A stretch of DNA of 64,000 nucleotides from an uncultured Clostridia bacterium (GTDB lineage: Bacteria > Bacillota > Clostridia > Oscillospirales > Acutalibacteraceae), in the NCBI GenBank assembly GCA_947166625.1, contig CAMVEX010000015.1, positions 1 to 64,000 on the forward strand. The letters are read 5' to 3'. Under the pieces are notes generated by a model. The model ran no database searches and was not told the DNA's origin. It saw nothing but the letters and a program-made list of their open reading frames with translations. The translations under genes and the position numbers were made by a program. Shown here in pieces: positions 22,107-31,971 of this stretch (position 1 is the stretch's first letter; each line of letters opens with the position of its first letter).

Positions 22107-23540
22107 ATGGATCCTCTTGATATCGTAATGAAAGGCATTATCGGCATCACAAAATCATACGGTAAAAGGGTAGCTAAAAAGGGGAGTGCCCCCGAAATTA
22201 AAAAAGTCAGCCCGGTTGAGATAAAGGGAGACGGATTCCGCCTCGGATTTTCCACCGATGAAATTATGCCTGATCTCAGTTCCGGTAAAACTTACTGGAT
22301 CGCAGGGCACGGCTCGGGTCATAAGATGGAGGGGGTCCTCACCCCGGTATATATCAGCGCTGTATGGATCGACTGCGGCGGGGATGAAGGAATTATTTGG
22401 CTGACCGCCGATATAATCGGGCTCACGAGAATAGAGATTAACAAGGTCCGCTCCATGATCCTCGCGTCTGATAAAATCAAGGGTTGTAAAGCCGTGAATT
22501 TCAGTGTGACCCACAGCCACAGCGGAATTGACACACTCGGCTATTGGGGCAAGCCTTTTTTGAGTATTCCTTCCGACGGCAAAGATCCAGAATATATGAA
22601 TATGCTTTTCAAAAAGGCAGTTAAAGTTGCGGAAGAAGCTTATTTAAACAGAAAACCCGGTAAGCTCTATAGCGGCAAGATCAATGTTCCCGGCGGTTTG
22701 TTTACAAAGAGGGGAATAGCCGATAAGCACGAGATCCTTTACAGACTTCGCTTTTCGCCCGCAGATAACAGCGCTGAAACTTGGCTTATCAACTTCGGCG
22801 CTCATCCCAATTCGCTCGGCGGCGGCAACAGGATGCTCAGCGGCGAATATCCCTATTTTATGCGCGAGCATATTAAAGAAGATTGTGGAGCCGATGTTCA
22901 TTTCGGTATCGGAGCCATCGGAGGTATGGACGGCGCGGAGCTTGATCCCGATCCTCTTACCTGTGTCAAGAAGCAAGGTAAAATGTATGCCGATGCCGCC
23001 GAAAAAATCAGCGAAGAAACGGAGCTTGAGCCTGTAATTAAATATCTCACACAGCCGTTTTATTACCCCGTTGATAATTATGTTTTGACTTTGCTTGCAT
23101 TAAAGCATACCATGAGCTTCAAAGCTTATCCCTGCAAAACCAGTTATACGGGCATAGCGATGGAATCGGAAGTCACTTTGATGAAAATAGGCGGGCAAAA
23201 CATTGCGTTCCTTCCGGGAGAGAGCTTTGTGAATACGGTTTACGGGCCTTATCTGCCAAAGGAATCTTCTTCTACGGGTCTCGGCGAAGAGATAAATCCC
23301 GAGCCTCTCTGTAAAATTTTAGGCTTATCCGATCTTATAGTTTACGGCAATACAAATGATATGACAGGTTATGTCGTGCCGCCTAATGATTTTATTCTCA
23401 ATAAGACACAGCCGTTTTTGAACGGTACAAGAGACAGATTCGATCTCAATCATTATCATGAGACTAATTCAATGGGTTACGGCAGTCAGAAGGTTATTGC
23501 CGACACATTCGCCGATATTAAATCAAGGTTTGATTCATAA
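22107..23540 (+). CDS. Neutral/alkaline ceramidase-like protein, cytoplasmic
   Basis: 477 residues from the ATG at 22107, six bases after a GGAGG site; the TTG at 22101 abuts that site and is less likely. Features of the neutral ceramidase fold are the N-terminal IAGHGSGHKMEGVLTPVYIS, a zinc-type histidine motif SVTHSHSGIDT, a third His in NFGAHPNSLG and the late FLPGESFVN/GYVVPPNDF region. There is no signal peptide. Ceramidases cleave amide bonds in sphingolipids, but many bacterial relatives have unknown substrates. A secreted paralogue lies at 49177-50928. I am confident of the family, not of the substrate. Confidence 0.75.
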   Translation: MDPLDIVMKGIIGITKSYGKRVAKKGSAPEIKKVSPVEIKGDGFRLGFSTDEIMPDLSSGKTYWIAGHGSGHKMEGVLTPVYISAVWIDCGGDEGIIWLTADIIGLTRIEINKVRSMILASDKIKGCKAVNFSVTHSHSGIDTLGYWGKPFLSIPSDGKDPEYMNMLFKKAVKVAEEAYLNRKPGKLYSGKINVPGGLFTKRGIADKHEILYRLRFSPADNSAETWLINFGAHPNSLGGGNRMLSGEYPYFMREHIKEDCGADVHFGIGAIGGMDGAELDPDPLTCVKKQGKMYADAAEKISEETELEPVIKYLTQPFYYPVDNYVLTLLALKHTMSFKAYPCKTSYTGIAMESEVTLMKIGGQNIAFLPGESFVNTVYGPYLPKESSSTGLGEEINPEPLCKILGLSDLIVYGNTNDMTGYVVPPNDFILNKTQPFLNGTRDRFDLNHYHETNSMGYGSQKVIADTFADIKSRFDS

Positions 23541-23569
23541 AAAATCGCACCGCTCTGCGGTGCGATTTT
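23541..23569. terminator. Bidirectional terminator
   Basis: AAATCGCACCGC and GCGGTGCGATTT form a perfect stem with a 3-base loop, with T-runs on both strands, between convergent genes. Confidence 0.85.
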
Positions 23570-23570
23570 T

Positions 23571-26153
23571 TTACTGTTCAATTACGGGAAGTCTTCTGAA
23601 AATCATTCTGAAGAATGCGATCAGTTTTGCCCAAAAGCAAGTCTTTACTTTAACTGTTTGAGTCTGGCTCGTTATGCTGTTACCGTTTTCATCCTGAGTA
23701 ACGCATTTGACGGTAAATGATGAAGCGGCTTTTGATACAGTGAACTTCTGACCGTTTCCTTTGTATTCATCATTTATATACCACTTGATATTATTTCCGC
23801 TTTTTACATTTGTTACGGCTCGGAAAGTGATCGTCGTTTTGTAATCGACAGTGCGCTCCTGCTGATAATTTCTAATCTTTATGTAAGGAATATCTTCGAG
23901 ATCGGGGATTTTTGTATAAGTGCCGTTAATTGTCAGGTCATGTGACGGCATCGCTGAAGGATGTTCGCTCCACGCGAATGAATATCCGCTTCTTTCTGTT
24001 GCTTCGGGCTCGGTGATTTCATCGTTAAAATAAAGATTTTCTGTTTTGATTACTGAGCCATCGATGATCCATGTGAGGGTATATTCCGCTCTCTCAAATT
24101 GAGCCGTGAATGCCAGATCTCCGGCAGGCATATTTTCTGGTACGGGAATTCCCCATGAAGTAAATATATATCCTTCGGGAGCGATAACTTCAGGGGGAGT
24201 TACAGGTGAGCCGTATTCCAAAGTTTCCTCTGTGATCCGACCGTTGATGTTCCAAGTAACCTTATACTCGGATATTTCCCACAAAGCCTTTACCGTCAGA
24301 TTCTCGGCAGGCATCGTATCGGGGATTTCGCTGTCCCATCCGATGAATTTGTATCCTTCTTTCTCGGGGGCTTCGGGCCGCTCTACAGCCTCTCCGTATT
24401 CATATAATGCATTGTTGATAAAGGTTCCGCCGTCCGTATCAAATGAAATCTGATATTTGTTCTTTTCCCAGCTTACTGTATATACCTCGGATCCGGTGCA
24501 GACATCGGGGATATCCGGGACCCATTTCCCGGCGTATCCTTCTCTTTCGGGAATTATCGGCGGATTCAAAGATTGACCGTGTTTATACATCAAATATTCT
24601 TTTGCCGTATTATTATTGAAATCAAAAGTTACAAGATACGATAATCTCCTGTAATAGATATTCAAAACCGTGTCGCCGCCCGGGGAGATCGTTCCGGTCA
24701 AATTGCTTTTATCAGAATCGACTTCAAATCCTTCTTCTTCGGCAGGGGAATAGGTTATTCCCGAATCTGTGCGGCCGTAAAGAGCGATTTCTTCCGTGTC
24801 ATAACCGCCGGTGATTTTTTCTCTGTGAATTATCACCTTGTAAGGAGTATTCTCTGCTTCAACCCAAATTGCTTTGGCAGTAATATCATGCGCCGGCATT
24901 ATATCGGGTATTTCCGCATCCCATCCGTTGAAAACATATCCCTGTTTTTCGGGTGTTTCAATATTCAGAGCGGAACCGTAAGTAACAGGTTTTTCGATCG
25001 TATCGCTTCCGCCTTCGAAAGCTCCGCCGTTTGCGTCGAGTTTAAGAGTATATGTTTTAATTTCCGAGATTGCGTTGACGGTGATGTTATGAGCCGGCAT
25101 TTTATCGGGCAGAGCAATATCCCAGCCTGTGAAATTATATCCCGGAATATCGGGCGTAAATGTCTCAATGCTTTCGCCTTCGGTGTATGAATCGGCACGG
25201 ATAACCTCTCCGTTATTTTTATAAATGACAGTGAATTTATCGGCAGAATTCAGGTCAAGGTTAATAACCGGTCTGATACCTCTCACTGCCGTTGAGTCGG
25301 CTTTGTTGAGAGCACCGTAGAAATAACAGATATTTACCTTGCCTTCGCCGGCTATATCGCCCAAAAGCCAGTTTGCCGATCTGATTCCGCTGTAAGTGAC
25401 CGGTACGCTGCCGTTTATCGCAGTGTATTCGGTGATCACGGGTCTTCTGAGCACATCGTCTCTGCCTGAATTTGAATCAAAACCGTATGCGGAATTGACG
25501 GCATCGGAAGAGGTCAGCAATCGAATCTTATTATCTGCGGAATTTATTGCTTCTTTTTCATTTTTTTCAAATGCCGTGTTGTAAAATTCATTATTCAGGA
25601 AGGAACATATTGTGCTGCTTTCAAAGCTTTCGGGATTGAAATTTTCGTTATCAAAAGCCTGAGAATCTATCAGACGGTCCGAAACCGCGAGACCCGAAGC
25701 TGGATCAAGGATTTTCCATACTATGGGGTCATATTTGAACCAGTAAACATTATCCTTGAAATAGCCTATATTTGTATATTGATTGGAGCTTTCTGACGGG
25801 CAGGGATAATGTGTGGCTGTGGGTCTGTATTTGGTGAATCTGACCGCTCTGTATTTCTCCCCGTTAAAATACTTATCTGCAACGAAATAGTAGCTTTCAA
25901 GTTTTTGGGAGCCGACAGTTCCGTCGCCTATATAATATTTTTTGTCTGTGAAATCATCATCGGATAATAGTTCATTCAGAGACGAAATGATATTTTCATC
26001 GGTAACTTTACTTTGCGGATAGCTGCCGAAAACAACTGTATCGCCCACATTATATTCGGCGGCCGTAAAAGCGGTCATTCCGATCGAAAGAGCCGAAAAG
26101 ATAATAAATACGGCAATCAAAGCCGAAGTATATTTTAACGCTTTGTTTTTCAT
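23571..26153 (-). CDS. Large secreted surface protein with InlB-type repeats
   Basis: 860 residues. A signal peptide (about 1-32) is followed by a DUF6273-like domain (about 33-305, beginning VGDTVVFGSYPQSKV and ending near RGIRPVINLD). Next come about seven InlB B-repeats (Flg_new type, about 310-745), each with a GYxFxGWD-x-x-x-P-x-x-MPAxD pattern, then an Ig-like domain (about 755-835). The protein ends in a short hydrophobic-basic tail (FWAKLIAFFRMIFRRLP), not an LPxTG sorting signal. A similar tail occurs on the secreted protein at 38134-39834. It is probably exported and cell-associated, with an adhesive or structural role; the function is not known. Confidence 0.82.
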   Translation of the reverse strand: MKNKALKYTSALIAVFIIFSALSIGMTAFTAAEYNVGDTVVFGSYPQSKVTDENIISSLNELLSDDDFTDKKYYIGDGTVGSQKLESYYFVADKYFNGEKYRAVRFTKYRPTATHYPCPSESSNQYTNIGYFKDNVYWFKYDPIVWKILDPASGLAVSDRLIDSQAFDNENFNPESFESSTICSFLNNEFYNTAFEKNEKEAINSADNKIRLLTSSDAVNSAYGFDSNSGRDDVLRRPVITEYTAINGSVPVTYSGIRSANWLLGDIAGEGKVNICYFYGALNKADSTAVRGIRPVINLDLNSADKFTVIYKNNGEVIRADSYTEGESIETFTPDIPGYNFTGWDIALPDKMPAHNITVNAISEIKTYTLKLDANGGAFEGGSDTIEKPVTYGSALNIETPEKQGYVFNGWDAEIPDIMPAHDITAKAIWVEAENTPYKVIIHREKITGGYDTEEIALYGRTDSGITYSPAEEEGFEVDSDKSNLTGTISPGGDTVLNIYYRRLSYLVTFDFNNNTAKEYLMYKHGQSLNPPIIPEREGYAGKWVPDIPDVCTGSEVYTVSWEKNKYQISFDTDGGTFINNALYEYGEAVERPEAPEKEGYKFIGWDSEIPDTMPAENLTVKALWEISEYKVTWNINGRITEETLEYGSPVTPPEVIAPEGYIFTSWGIPVPENMPAGDLAFTAQFERAEYTLTWIIDGSVIKTENLYFNDEITEPEATERSGYSFAWSEHPSAMPSHDLTINGTYTKIPDLEDIPYIKIRNYQQERTVDYKTTITFRAVTNVKSGNNIKWYINDEYKGNGQKFTVSKAASSFTVKCVTQDENGNSITSQTQTVKVKTCFWAKLIAFFRMIFRRLPVIEQ

Positions 26154-26238
26154 AAAACTCAGACTCCTTTATTCACGGTAAATAAGCTGATCTGACACCG
26201 TAATTTTATCATAAGGCATTTATATCGTCAACAATAAA

Positions 26239-26267
26239 TTGACAAACCGTGTTTCGAGTGATATTAT
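26239..26267 (+). promoter_or_regulatory. Promoter of the GH5 gene
   Basis: TTGACA (26239-26244), 17-bp spacer, TATTAT (26262-26267), 28 bp before the start codon. No comparable promoter is seen between the GH5 gene and rnjA, so it may also feed the following operon. Confidence 0.7.
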
Positions 26268-26294
26268 ATATTATTATAATAAGGGGATGTGTCG

Positions 26295-27563
26295 ATGAAA
26301 TACGTGAAGAAGTTTACCGCCTTTATTCTTATGAGCGTTTTACTTTTTAATTGTTTTTCTTTTGCCGGATTTTCGGCGACGGATTCCGCGGTCAAAAAAT
26401 CCGCCGGTTTCACCGAGAGCGATTTTCTTCATACCGAAGGGAAATATCTTGTAAATGAAAACGGAGAGAAAGTAGTTTTAAAAGTGGTAAATCTCCGTGC
26501 TTGGCTAATATTTGAAGAGTGGCTCTTTCCTTATGAAGAAGTATCCGATAATTACGAGGTCATCACTGTTCTCGAAGAGCGTTTCGGCACGCAAAAAGCT
26601 TATGAGCTTTTGAATACTTATTATGATAACACCGTTACGGAGTATGATCTTGACTGCATTAAAGAGATGGGCTTTAACTGCGTCAGAATTCCGTTCTGGT
26701 TCAGAAATTTTTATTATGATGACAACGGCACCAAAATTCTCAATGATAACGGAGAATGGGATTTTTCACGCCTTGATTGGGCTGTAAATTCGTGTTTTGA
26801 GAGGGGATTGTATGTGATCCTCGATATGCACGGAGCCGTCGGTTATCAGAGCGACGCCCCTCATTCGGGCAAGGGGAAATCCTGCGGTTTGTTTGAAAAA
26901 AACGAGAAGGGCGAAAGATATCGTGAACTGACCGATGAATTATGGACCGCAATCGCGACAAGATACCGCGGCAACCCCGCTGTTGCAATGTATGATCTTT
27001 TGAATGAGCCTATGTGTGATGTTGAATGCACCGAACTTGAGCGCAGGCAAAATAACGAGGCGGAATATTCGAGATTGTATGATACGGTCAGGAAGGCGGA
27101 TCCCGAGCATATTATTACCCTTGAATGTATATGGACTATGTTTGCCCTTCCCCATAAGGCATTAAAGAACTGGACTAATGTGGTGTATCAGGTTCATTTC
27201 TATCAAAACTCGGATTTTATTTTCAATCTGTTCGTTTTCCTCACAAGGCTCTATTATTTCAACACTCCGCTTTTGATGGGTGAGTTTTATCCGCATAAAA
27301 CCACTACCTGGAAAAACTGCTTTAACACCATGGATAAATACGGCTTTAACTGGATGCTTTGGACATATAAGGCTACAGGTCACCTTATGTGGAGCTCCGA
27401 TTGGTGTTTGAAGGGAAGCAAAGACGGTTTTGAAAGAGCAAAAATCAAAACCGACAGTTTTGATGAAATAAAGCGCAAGTGGGGCGAGTGCCAAAGGACC
27501 GAGATCGGATTTCAGGATACCGGTCATTATGATAAAAATGTAAAAGCAAATCTTAATTTTTAA
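26295..27563 (+). CDS. Secreted glycoside hydrolase family 5-like enzyme
   Basis: 422 residues from the ATG at 26295, which has AAGGGG eight bases upstream. A signal peptide covers about 1-28. The GH5 barrel shows NCVRIPFWFRNFY (beta-3 region), VILDMHGAVGYQS, the acid/base Glu in YDLLNEP and the nucleophile Glu in LLMGEFYPH, plus WMLWTYKA near the end. GH5 covers endoglucanases, mannanases, glucosylceramidases and others. The WxxW-rich end and the wide gap between catalytic residues recall endoglycoceramidase-like subfamilies, but I cannot assign one. Only 10 bp separate it from rnjA. Confidence 0.85.
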   Translation: MKYVKKFTAFILMSVLLFNCFSFAGFSATDSAVKKSAGFTESDFLHTEGKYLVNENGEKVVLKVVNLRAWLIFEEWLFPYEEVSDNYEVITVLEERFGTQKAYELLNTYYDNTVTEYDLDCIKEMGFNCVRIPFWFRNFYYDDNGTKILNDNGEWDFSRLDWAVNSCFERGLYVILDMHGAVGYQSDAPHSGKGKSCGLFEKNEKGERYRELTDELWTAIATRYRGNPAVAMYDLLNEPMCDVECTELERRQNNEAEYSRLYDTVRKADPEHIITLECIWTMFALPHKALKNWTNVVYQVHFYQNSDFIFNLFVFLTRLYYFNTPLLMGEFYPHKTTTWKNCFNTMDKYGFNWMLWTYKATGHLMWSSDWCLKGSKDGFERAKIKTDSFDEIKRKWGECQRTEIGFQDTGHYDKNVKANLNF

Positions 27564-27573
27564 CAGGAGAATT

Positions 27574-29565
27574 ATGGCAAATAATAAAAAACTGGAAGAT
27601 CTCAGGGCGTCTGTGGATGCTTTGAAATCGGATAACAAAAAAACAGGAAACAATAAAAAGCGTCCGTCAGTCGCTGAGATACCCGCTAAAGGTAAATCAA
27701 ATAAAAACAAAGCATCCTCCCAAAAAGGGAAAAAGAATTACAGGCAAAATACCGGTAACGTTAAAAATACGTCGGTTAAAAAATCCAAGGCCGAAAATAT
27801 CAATTCGGCAATTGCGGAAGACAATAAGAATATAAAAACCGTAAGTAAAAATACGGGTGCCAAAAGATCAAAATCCGAAGGCACAAAAAAGAGAACATCC
27901 AAAAAATCATTGCCGCTTAAAATCATATTCCTCGGCGGTATCAATGAAGTCGGCAAAAATATGACTCTCTATGAGTATAACGATGAGATAATCATAGTTG
28001 ATTGCGGTCTCGCATTCCCCGAGCCGGATATGCTCGGCGTTGATATGGTAATTCCCGATTTCGGATATGTTGAGAAAAATATTCATAAGGTCAAGGGAAT
28101 TGTCATCACTCACGGCCATGAGGATCACATCGGCGGTTTGGCTTATCTGTTAAAGTCCTTTAATATACCCGTTTATGCCACAAGGCTTACCATCGGGCTG
28201 ATTCAGGGCAAACTCAGAGAGCATAACATTCTTTCATCTTCAAAGCTTAATGAGATCAAGCCCGGCGATTGTGTTAAACTCGGCGGATTTACCGTTGAGG
28301 CCATTCATGTAAATCATTCTATTCCCGACGCTATCGGTCTTGCCGTTTCATGCGGAGCCGGTACGGTTATTCAAACGGGTGATTTCAAGATCGACAGCAC
28401 GCCGATCGACGGCGGAATGATCGATATCGCGAGATTTTCAGAGCTTGGTAAAAATGGTGTGCTCGCTTTGCTTTCAGACAGTACCAACGCCGAAAGACCC
28501 GGCTTCACCGAGAGCGAAAGAAAAGTGGGGGAGAGCTTTGAAGTCCTTTTCCGCAAGGCGGGGAAAAACAGAATCATAGTTGCTACTTTCGCTTCCAATA
28601 TCCACAGAGTTCAGCAGATAATAAATGTTGCTCATTCACTCGGCAGAAAGGTCGCCCTTGTGGGCAGGTCGCTCGAGAATGTTGTCAATGTTTCGGCGAG
28701 CCTCGGGTATCTTACCGTCCCCGAAGGTGTGCTGATAAATTCGGAGCTTATCAACAGATACCGCCCGGAGCAGCTTGTTATTATAACTACAGGCAGCCAG
28801 GGAGAGCCGATGTCCGCCCTTACGAGAATGGCTTTTTCCGATCACAGGCGGGTCGAAATCAGACCGAATGACTATGTTATCATATCTGCAACTCCAATCC
28901 CCGGAAATGAAAAAACCGTAGGTAATGTCGTTAATGAGCTCATGAAACTCGGAGCGACGGTAATTTACGAAAAAATGTATGATGTTCACGTTTCGGGTCA
29001 CGCCTGCCAGGAAGAGCTGAAATTGATGATAGGCATCGTAAAGCCCAAATTCTTTATTCCCGTTCACGGCGAGCAAAAACATTTGCAAAAGCATGCCGGT
29101 CTTGCCGAAGCGATGGGGATACCTGCTAAAAACATTTTTATCGGTGATAATGGCCAGGTGGCTGAAATAACCGCTGATTCAATCAAAGCAGGCACACCCG
29201 TTCAGGCAGGCAAAGTATTTGTTGACGGCTCCGGCGTCGGCGATGTCGGCTCGGTCGTTTTAAGAGACAGAAAGCATCTCGGCGAAGACGGTATTATTAT
29301 CGTTACCGCGTCTCTTGACTATAAAACAGGTCAGCTTATTTCTGGCCCCGAGGTAGTTTCACGAGGATTCGTTTATGTCAAGGAATCCGAGGAACTGCTT
29401 GAAAATGCCCGCCGCGTTGCTGAGAAAGCTCTTGAAAACTGCTATTATTCCAATATCAGTGATATCGGCGCTGTGAAAGGGAAGTTAAAAGAAGCTGTTT
29501 CGAGGTTTGTTCATGAGCAGACAAAAAGAGATCCTATCATTCTGCCCATGATTATGGAGGTATAA
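27574..29565 (+). CDS. rnjA: Ribonuclease J
   Basis: 663 residues. An N-terminal Lys/Asn/Ser-rich, disordered extension of about 110 residues is followed by the usual RNase J core of about 550 residues. Metallo-beta-lactamase motif HGHEDHIGG lies near residue 180, with beta-CASP motifs LLSDSTNAERPG and VATFASNIHRVQ, TGSQGEP and HVSGHACQEEL after it. RNase J is a 5'-3' exonuclease and endonuclease in mRNA decay and rRNA maturation. The ATG follows ACAGGAGAATT. The stop abuts the gdpP start without a gap. Confidence 0.95.
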   Translation: MANNKKLEDLRASVDALKSDNKKTGNNKKRPSVAEIPAKGKSNKNKASSQKGKKNYRQNTGNVKNTSVKKSKAENINSAIAEDNKNIKTVSKNTGAKRSKSEGTKKRTSKKSLPLKIIFLGGINEVGKNMTLYEYNDEIIIVDCGLAFPEPDMLGVDMVIPDFGYVEKNIHKVKGIVITHGHEDHIGGLAYLLKSFNIPVYATRLTIGLIQGKLREHNILSSSKLNEIKPGDCVKLGGFTVEAIHVNHSIPDAIGLAVSCGAGTVIQTGDFKIDSTPIDGGMIDIARFSELGKNGVLALLSDSTNAERPGFTESERKVGESFEVLFRKAGKNRIIVATFASNIHRVQQIINVAHSLGRKVALVGRSLENVVNVSASLGYLTVPEGVLINSELINRYRPEQLVIITTGSQGEPMSALTRMAFSDHRRVEIRPNDYVIISATPIPGNEKTVGNVVNELMKLGATVIYEKMYDVHVSGHACQEELKLMIGIVKPKFFIPVHGEQKHLQKHAGLAEAMGIPAKNIFIGDNGQVAEITADSIKAGTPVQAGKVFVDGSGVGDVGSVVLRDRKHLGEDGIIIVTASLDYKTGQLISGPEVVSRGFVYVKESEELLENARRVAEKALENCYYSNISDIGAVKGKLKEAVSRFVHEQTKRDPIILPMIMEV

Positions 29566-31515
29566 ATGAAATTCAAAGGCTTTCATTATGACGGTTTATT
29601 CTTATCGCTTGCCGCCGTGTCCGCAGCCGCGCTCACGGCTTTGACTGCGTTTCGCTTCGGTGATAAGAAGTTTGCCGTAACGGAAGCCTTGATTTTTACC
29701 GCTGTATTTGTTTTCGGATTTGTCCGCATGTTTTCCGCCAGATTCAGATACGGCAGAGTGCTTTCGTTTGCTGCAAAAAAGCTTGATTATACCGATTCCA
29801 AGGTGCTTTCAACCTCTCCTTATCCCGTTGCGCTCTGTAATTCCGATGGTAAAATTATCTGGGCAAATGATTTATTCAGAGCCGATATATCCGAAAATCT
29901 TACTCAGATGACTGATATAAAATCGCTGCTCGGTAATAATTTTGATATTGATTTCAATAATTACGCATTGATCAATGATCGTTATTATCTTGTAAACAGC
30001 GTCACTTTCCACAAGCAGGGAGAGGGTTATACCGCGTATAAATTCATTGACAACACCGATCTTAAACTGACGGAGTTCAAATATGAGAGCGGTATTCCGC
30101 ATGTGGTACTGTTTCAGATTGATAATATTGATGATAATCCGAATCTCGGCAGAGAAACAGAAAAGACAGAGCTTCAAAGCATTATTCTCGGCATGATTTA
30201 CGATTGGTGTGACCGGTTTAATTCCACGGTCAAAAAAATCAGCGAAGACAGATTGATGACCGTGACGGAAAGATCAAATATCAACGATATGATAGCCGAT
30301 AAATTTTCCGTCTTGAACAGTGTCAGAAATTATAAATACAAAGAGAAAAATATGCAGGTCACTCTGTCAATAGGAGTTTCATCCGGCGAATCCATAAAAG
30401 ACTCTGAGAAAAACGCCAGAAAAGCTCTTGAAACCGCCATTAACAGAGGCGGCGACCAGGCGGCTATATTATTTGAAGACGGAAGCTACAGCTTTTTCGG
30501 AGCGGTCAGTAAAAGCGCGGATAAAAAGATCAAAGTCAAAATCAAGCTGTGGGCCAGGCAGCTTTCTGATGAAATACTTGCCGCAGACAGAATACTTATC
30601 AGCGGTCATAAATCGGCTGATTTTGACAGCCTCGGCAGTGCGTTCGGTATTGCTTACGCCTGTATGTATCTCGGAAAAGAAGTAAATATCATCTATGATG
30701 ATAAGCTTTCTCTTGCTGGAGATGTCGCTGAGCTTATCAGAGAGTCGGGTCATATTGATTTGATAAAATCTCCCGATGAATCAGCCGCGCTTGTAACTCC
30801 GGATACTCTTTTTATACTTACCGATACTCATGTGCCTCATATCAGCGACGGAGCCGCGGCTTATGATGCCTGCTCTCACAGAGTGATCATTGATCATCAC
30901 AGGCTCGTTCCCGGTACCGAAACGGATAAATTCCTGTTTATCCATAATCCCAACGCTTCGTCTGCTTGCGAAATTGTAACCGAACTTCTTCAGCATATCA
31001 TTAAAGAAGACAGAATCGACGCAAACGTTGCCGATGCCCTGCTTGCTGGTATTATGCTTGATACGAAGGAATTTGTTTTGAGGACCAGCACCGTCACATT
31101 CGAGGTCGCTGCTTTTCTTAAATCATCGGGTGCCGATACATTGAAGATAAATAAATTCTTCTTTAATGACGCCCAAACCGGGAAAATAATAAATAAGGTA
31201 GTTCTTGATTCCGAGACCCATAACGGCTTTGCGGTTTCAAGAGTTGATAATGATGTTCCGAAGGCGAGACTTATCGCCTCAAAGGCTGCGGATGAGCTTT
31301 TGAGGATTTCAGGCATAAAAGCATCGTTTGTATTGTATGAAGAAAACGGGAGAGCCTGTATTTCGGCAAGGAGCTTCGGCGATGTTAATGTTCAGCTTAT
31401 AATGGAGGCTCTCGGTGGCGGCGGGCATCAGACTATGGCCGCTTGTCAGATCAAGAATGCAGATGTGGATTCCGCAAAAGAAATGCTCCTTTCGGAGCTT
31501 GACGATATTTTGTAA
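29566..31515 (+). CDS. gdpP: Cyclic-di-AMP phosphodiesterase GdpP
   Basis: 649 residues. Two N-terminal membrane helices (about 10-55) are followed by a PAS-like region (about 75-160) and a degenerate GGDEF domain (about 170-305, without a GGDEF signature). The DHH domain starts at SGHKSADFDSLGSAFG (about 345) with IIDHHR further on, and the DHHA1 domain ends with GGGGHQTMAA. This is the complete GdpP layout. It hydrolyses c-di-AMP and so affects osmotic and cell-wall balance. It sits between rnjA and rplI, the order conserved in many Firmicutes. Confidence 0.95.
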   Translation: MKFKGFHYDGLFLSLAAVSAAALTALTAFRFGDKKFAVTEALIFTAVFVFGFVRMFSARFRYGRVLSFAAKKLDYTDSKVLSTSPYPVALCNSDGKIIWANDLFRADISENLTQMTDIKSLLGNNFDIDFNNYALINDRYYLVNSVTFHKQGEGYTAYKFIDNTDLKLTEFKYESGIPHVVLFQIDNIDDNPNLGRETEKTELQSIILGMIYDWCDRFNSTVKKISEDRLMTVTERSNINDMIADKFSVLNSVRNYKYKEKNMQVTLSIGVSSGESIKDSEKNARKALETAINRGGDQAAILFEDGSYSFFGAVSKSADKKIKVKIKLWARQLSDEILAADRILISGHKSADFDSLGSAFGIAYACMYLGKEVNIIYDDKLSLAGDVAELIRESGHIDLIKSPDESAALVTPDTLFILTDTHVPHISDGAAAYDACSHRVIIDHHRLVPGTETDKFLFIHNPNASSACEIVTELLQHIIKEDRIDANVADALLAGIMLDTKEFVLRTSTVTFEVAAFLKSSGADTLKINKFFFNDAQTGKIINKVVLDSETHNGFAVSRVDNDVPKARLIASKAADELLRISGIKASFVLYEENGRACISARSFGDVNVQLIMEALGGGGHQTMAACQIKNADVDSAKEMLLSELDDIL

Positions 31516-31529
31516 AGGAGTAATTAAAA

Positions 31530-31970
31530 ATGAAAGTTGTATTGACTCAGGATGTAAAAGGATTAGGTAAAAAAGGAGAGCTTGTAAACGCTTCCGACGG
31601 ATATTGCAGGAATTATCTGCTTCCCCGTAAGCTTGCTGTCGAAGCAAATTCGCAGGCTATGAGCGAGCTTAAAAACAGAGAAGCCGCCGAAAAACATAAA
31701 TTGGATACGGAAATTGCCGAGGCAAAAAAGGTCGCCGCTTCCCTTGAAGGAAAGACGGTCAAGCTTTCTGCCAAGGCGGGTGCTAACGGTAAGCTTTTCG
31801 GCTCGGTGACCGCTAAAGATATTGCCGAGGTGATCTCAAATCAACTCGGTATAAATATTGATAAAAAGAAAATTCAGGCTGAAGATATAAAAATGTTCGG
31901 CGTTTATCCTGTTGAAGTCAAGGTCTATAACGGTATCTCGGCTTCGCTCTTTGTCAGCGTAGGAGAATGA
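31530..31970 (+). CDS. rplI: Ribosomal protein L9
   Basis: 146 residues, normal length. The start MKVVLTQDVKGLGKKGELVN with GYCRNYLLPRKLA is the L9 signature that contacts 23S rRNA. A long connecting helix (about 45-75) leads to the C-terminal domain. AAAGGAG lies 8 bases before the ATG. It is followed by dnaB after 1 base, a pairing widely conserved in bacteria. Confidence 0.97.
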   Translation: MKVVLTQDVKGLGKKGELVNASDGYCRNYLLPRKLAVEANSQAMSELKNREAAEKHKLDTEIAEAKKVAASLEGKTVKLSAKAGANGKLFGSVTAKDIAEVISNQLGINIDKKKIQAEDIKMFGVYPVEVKVYNGISASLFVSVGE

Positions 31971-31971
31971 T

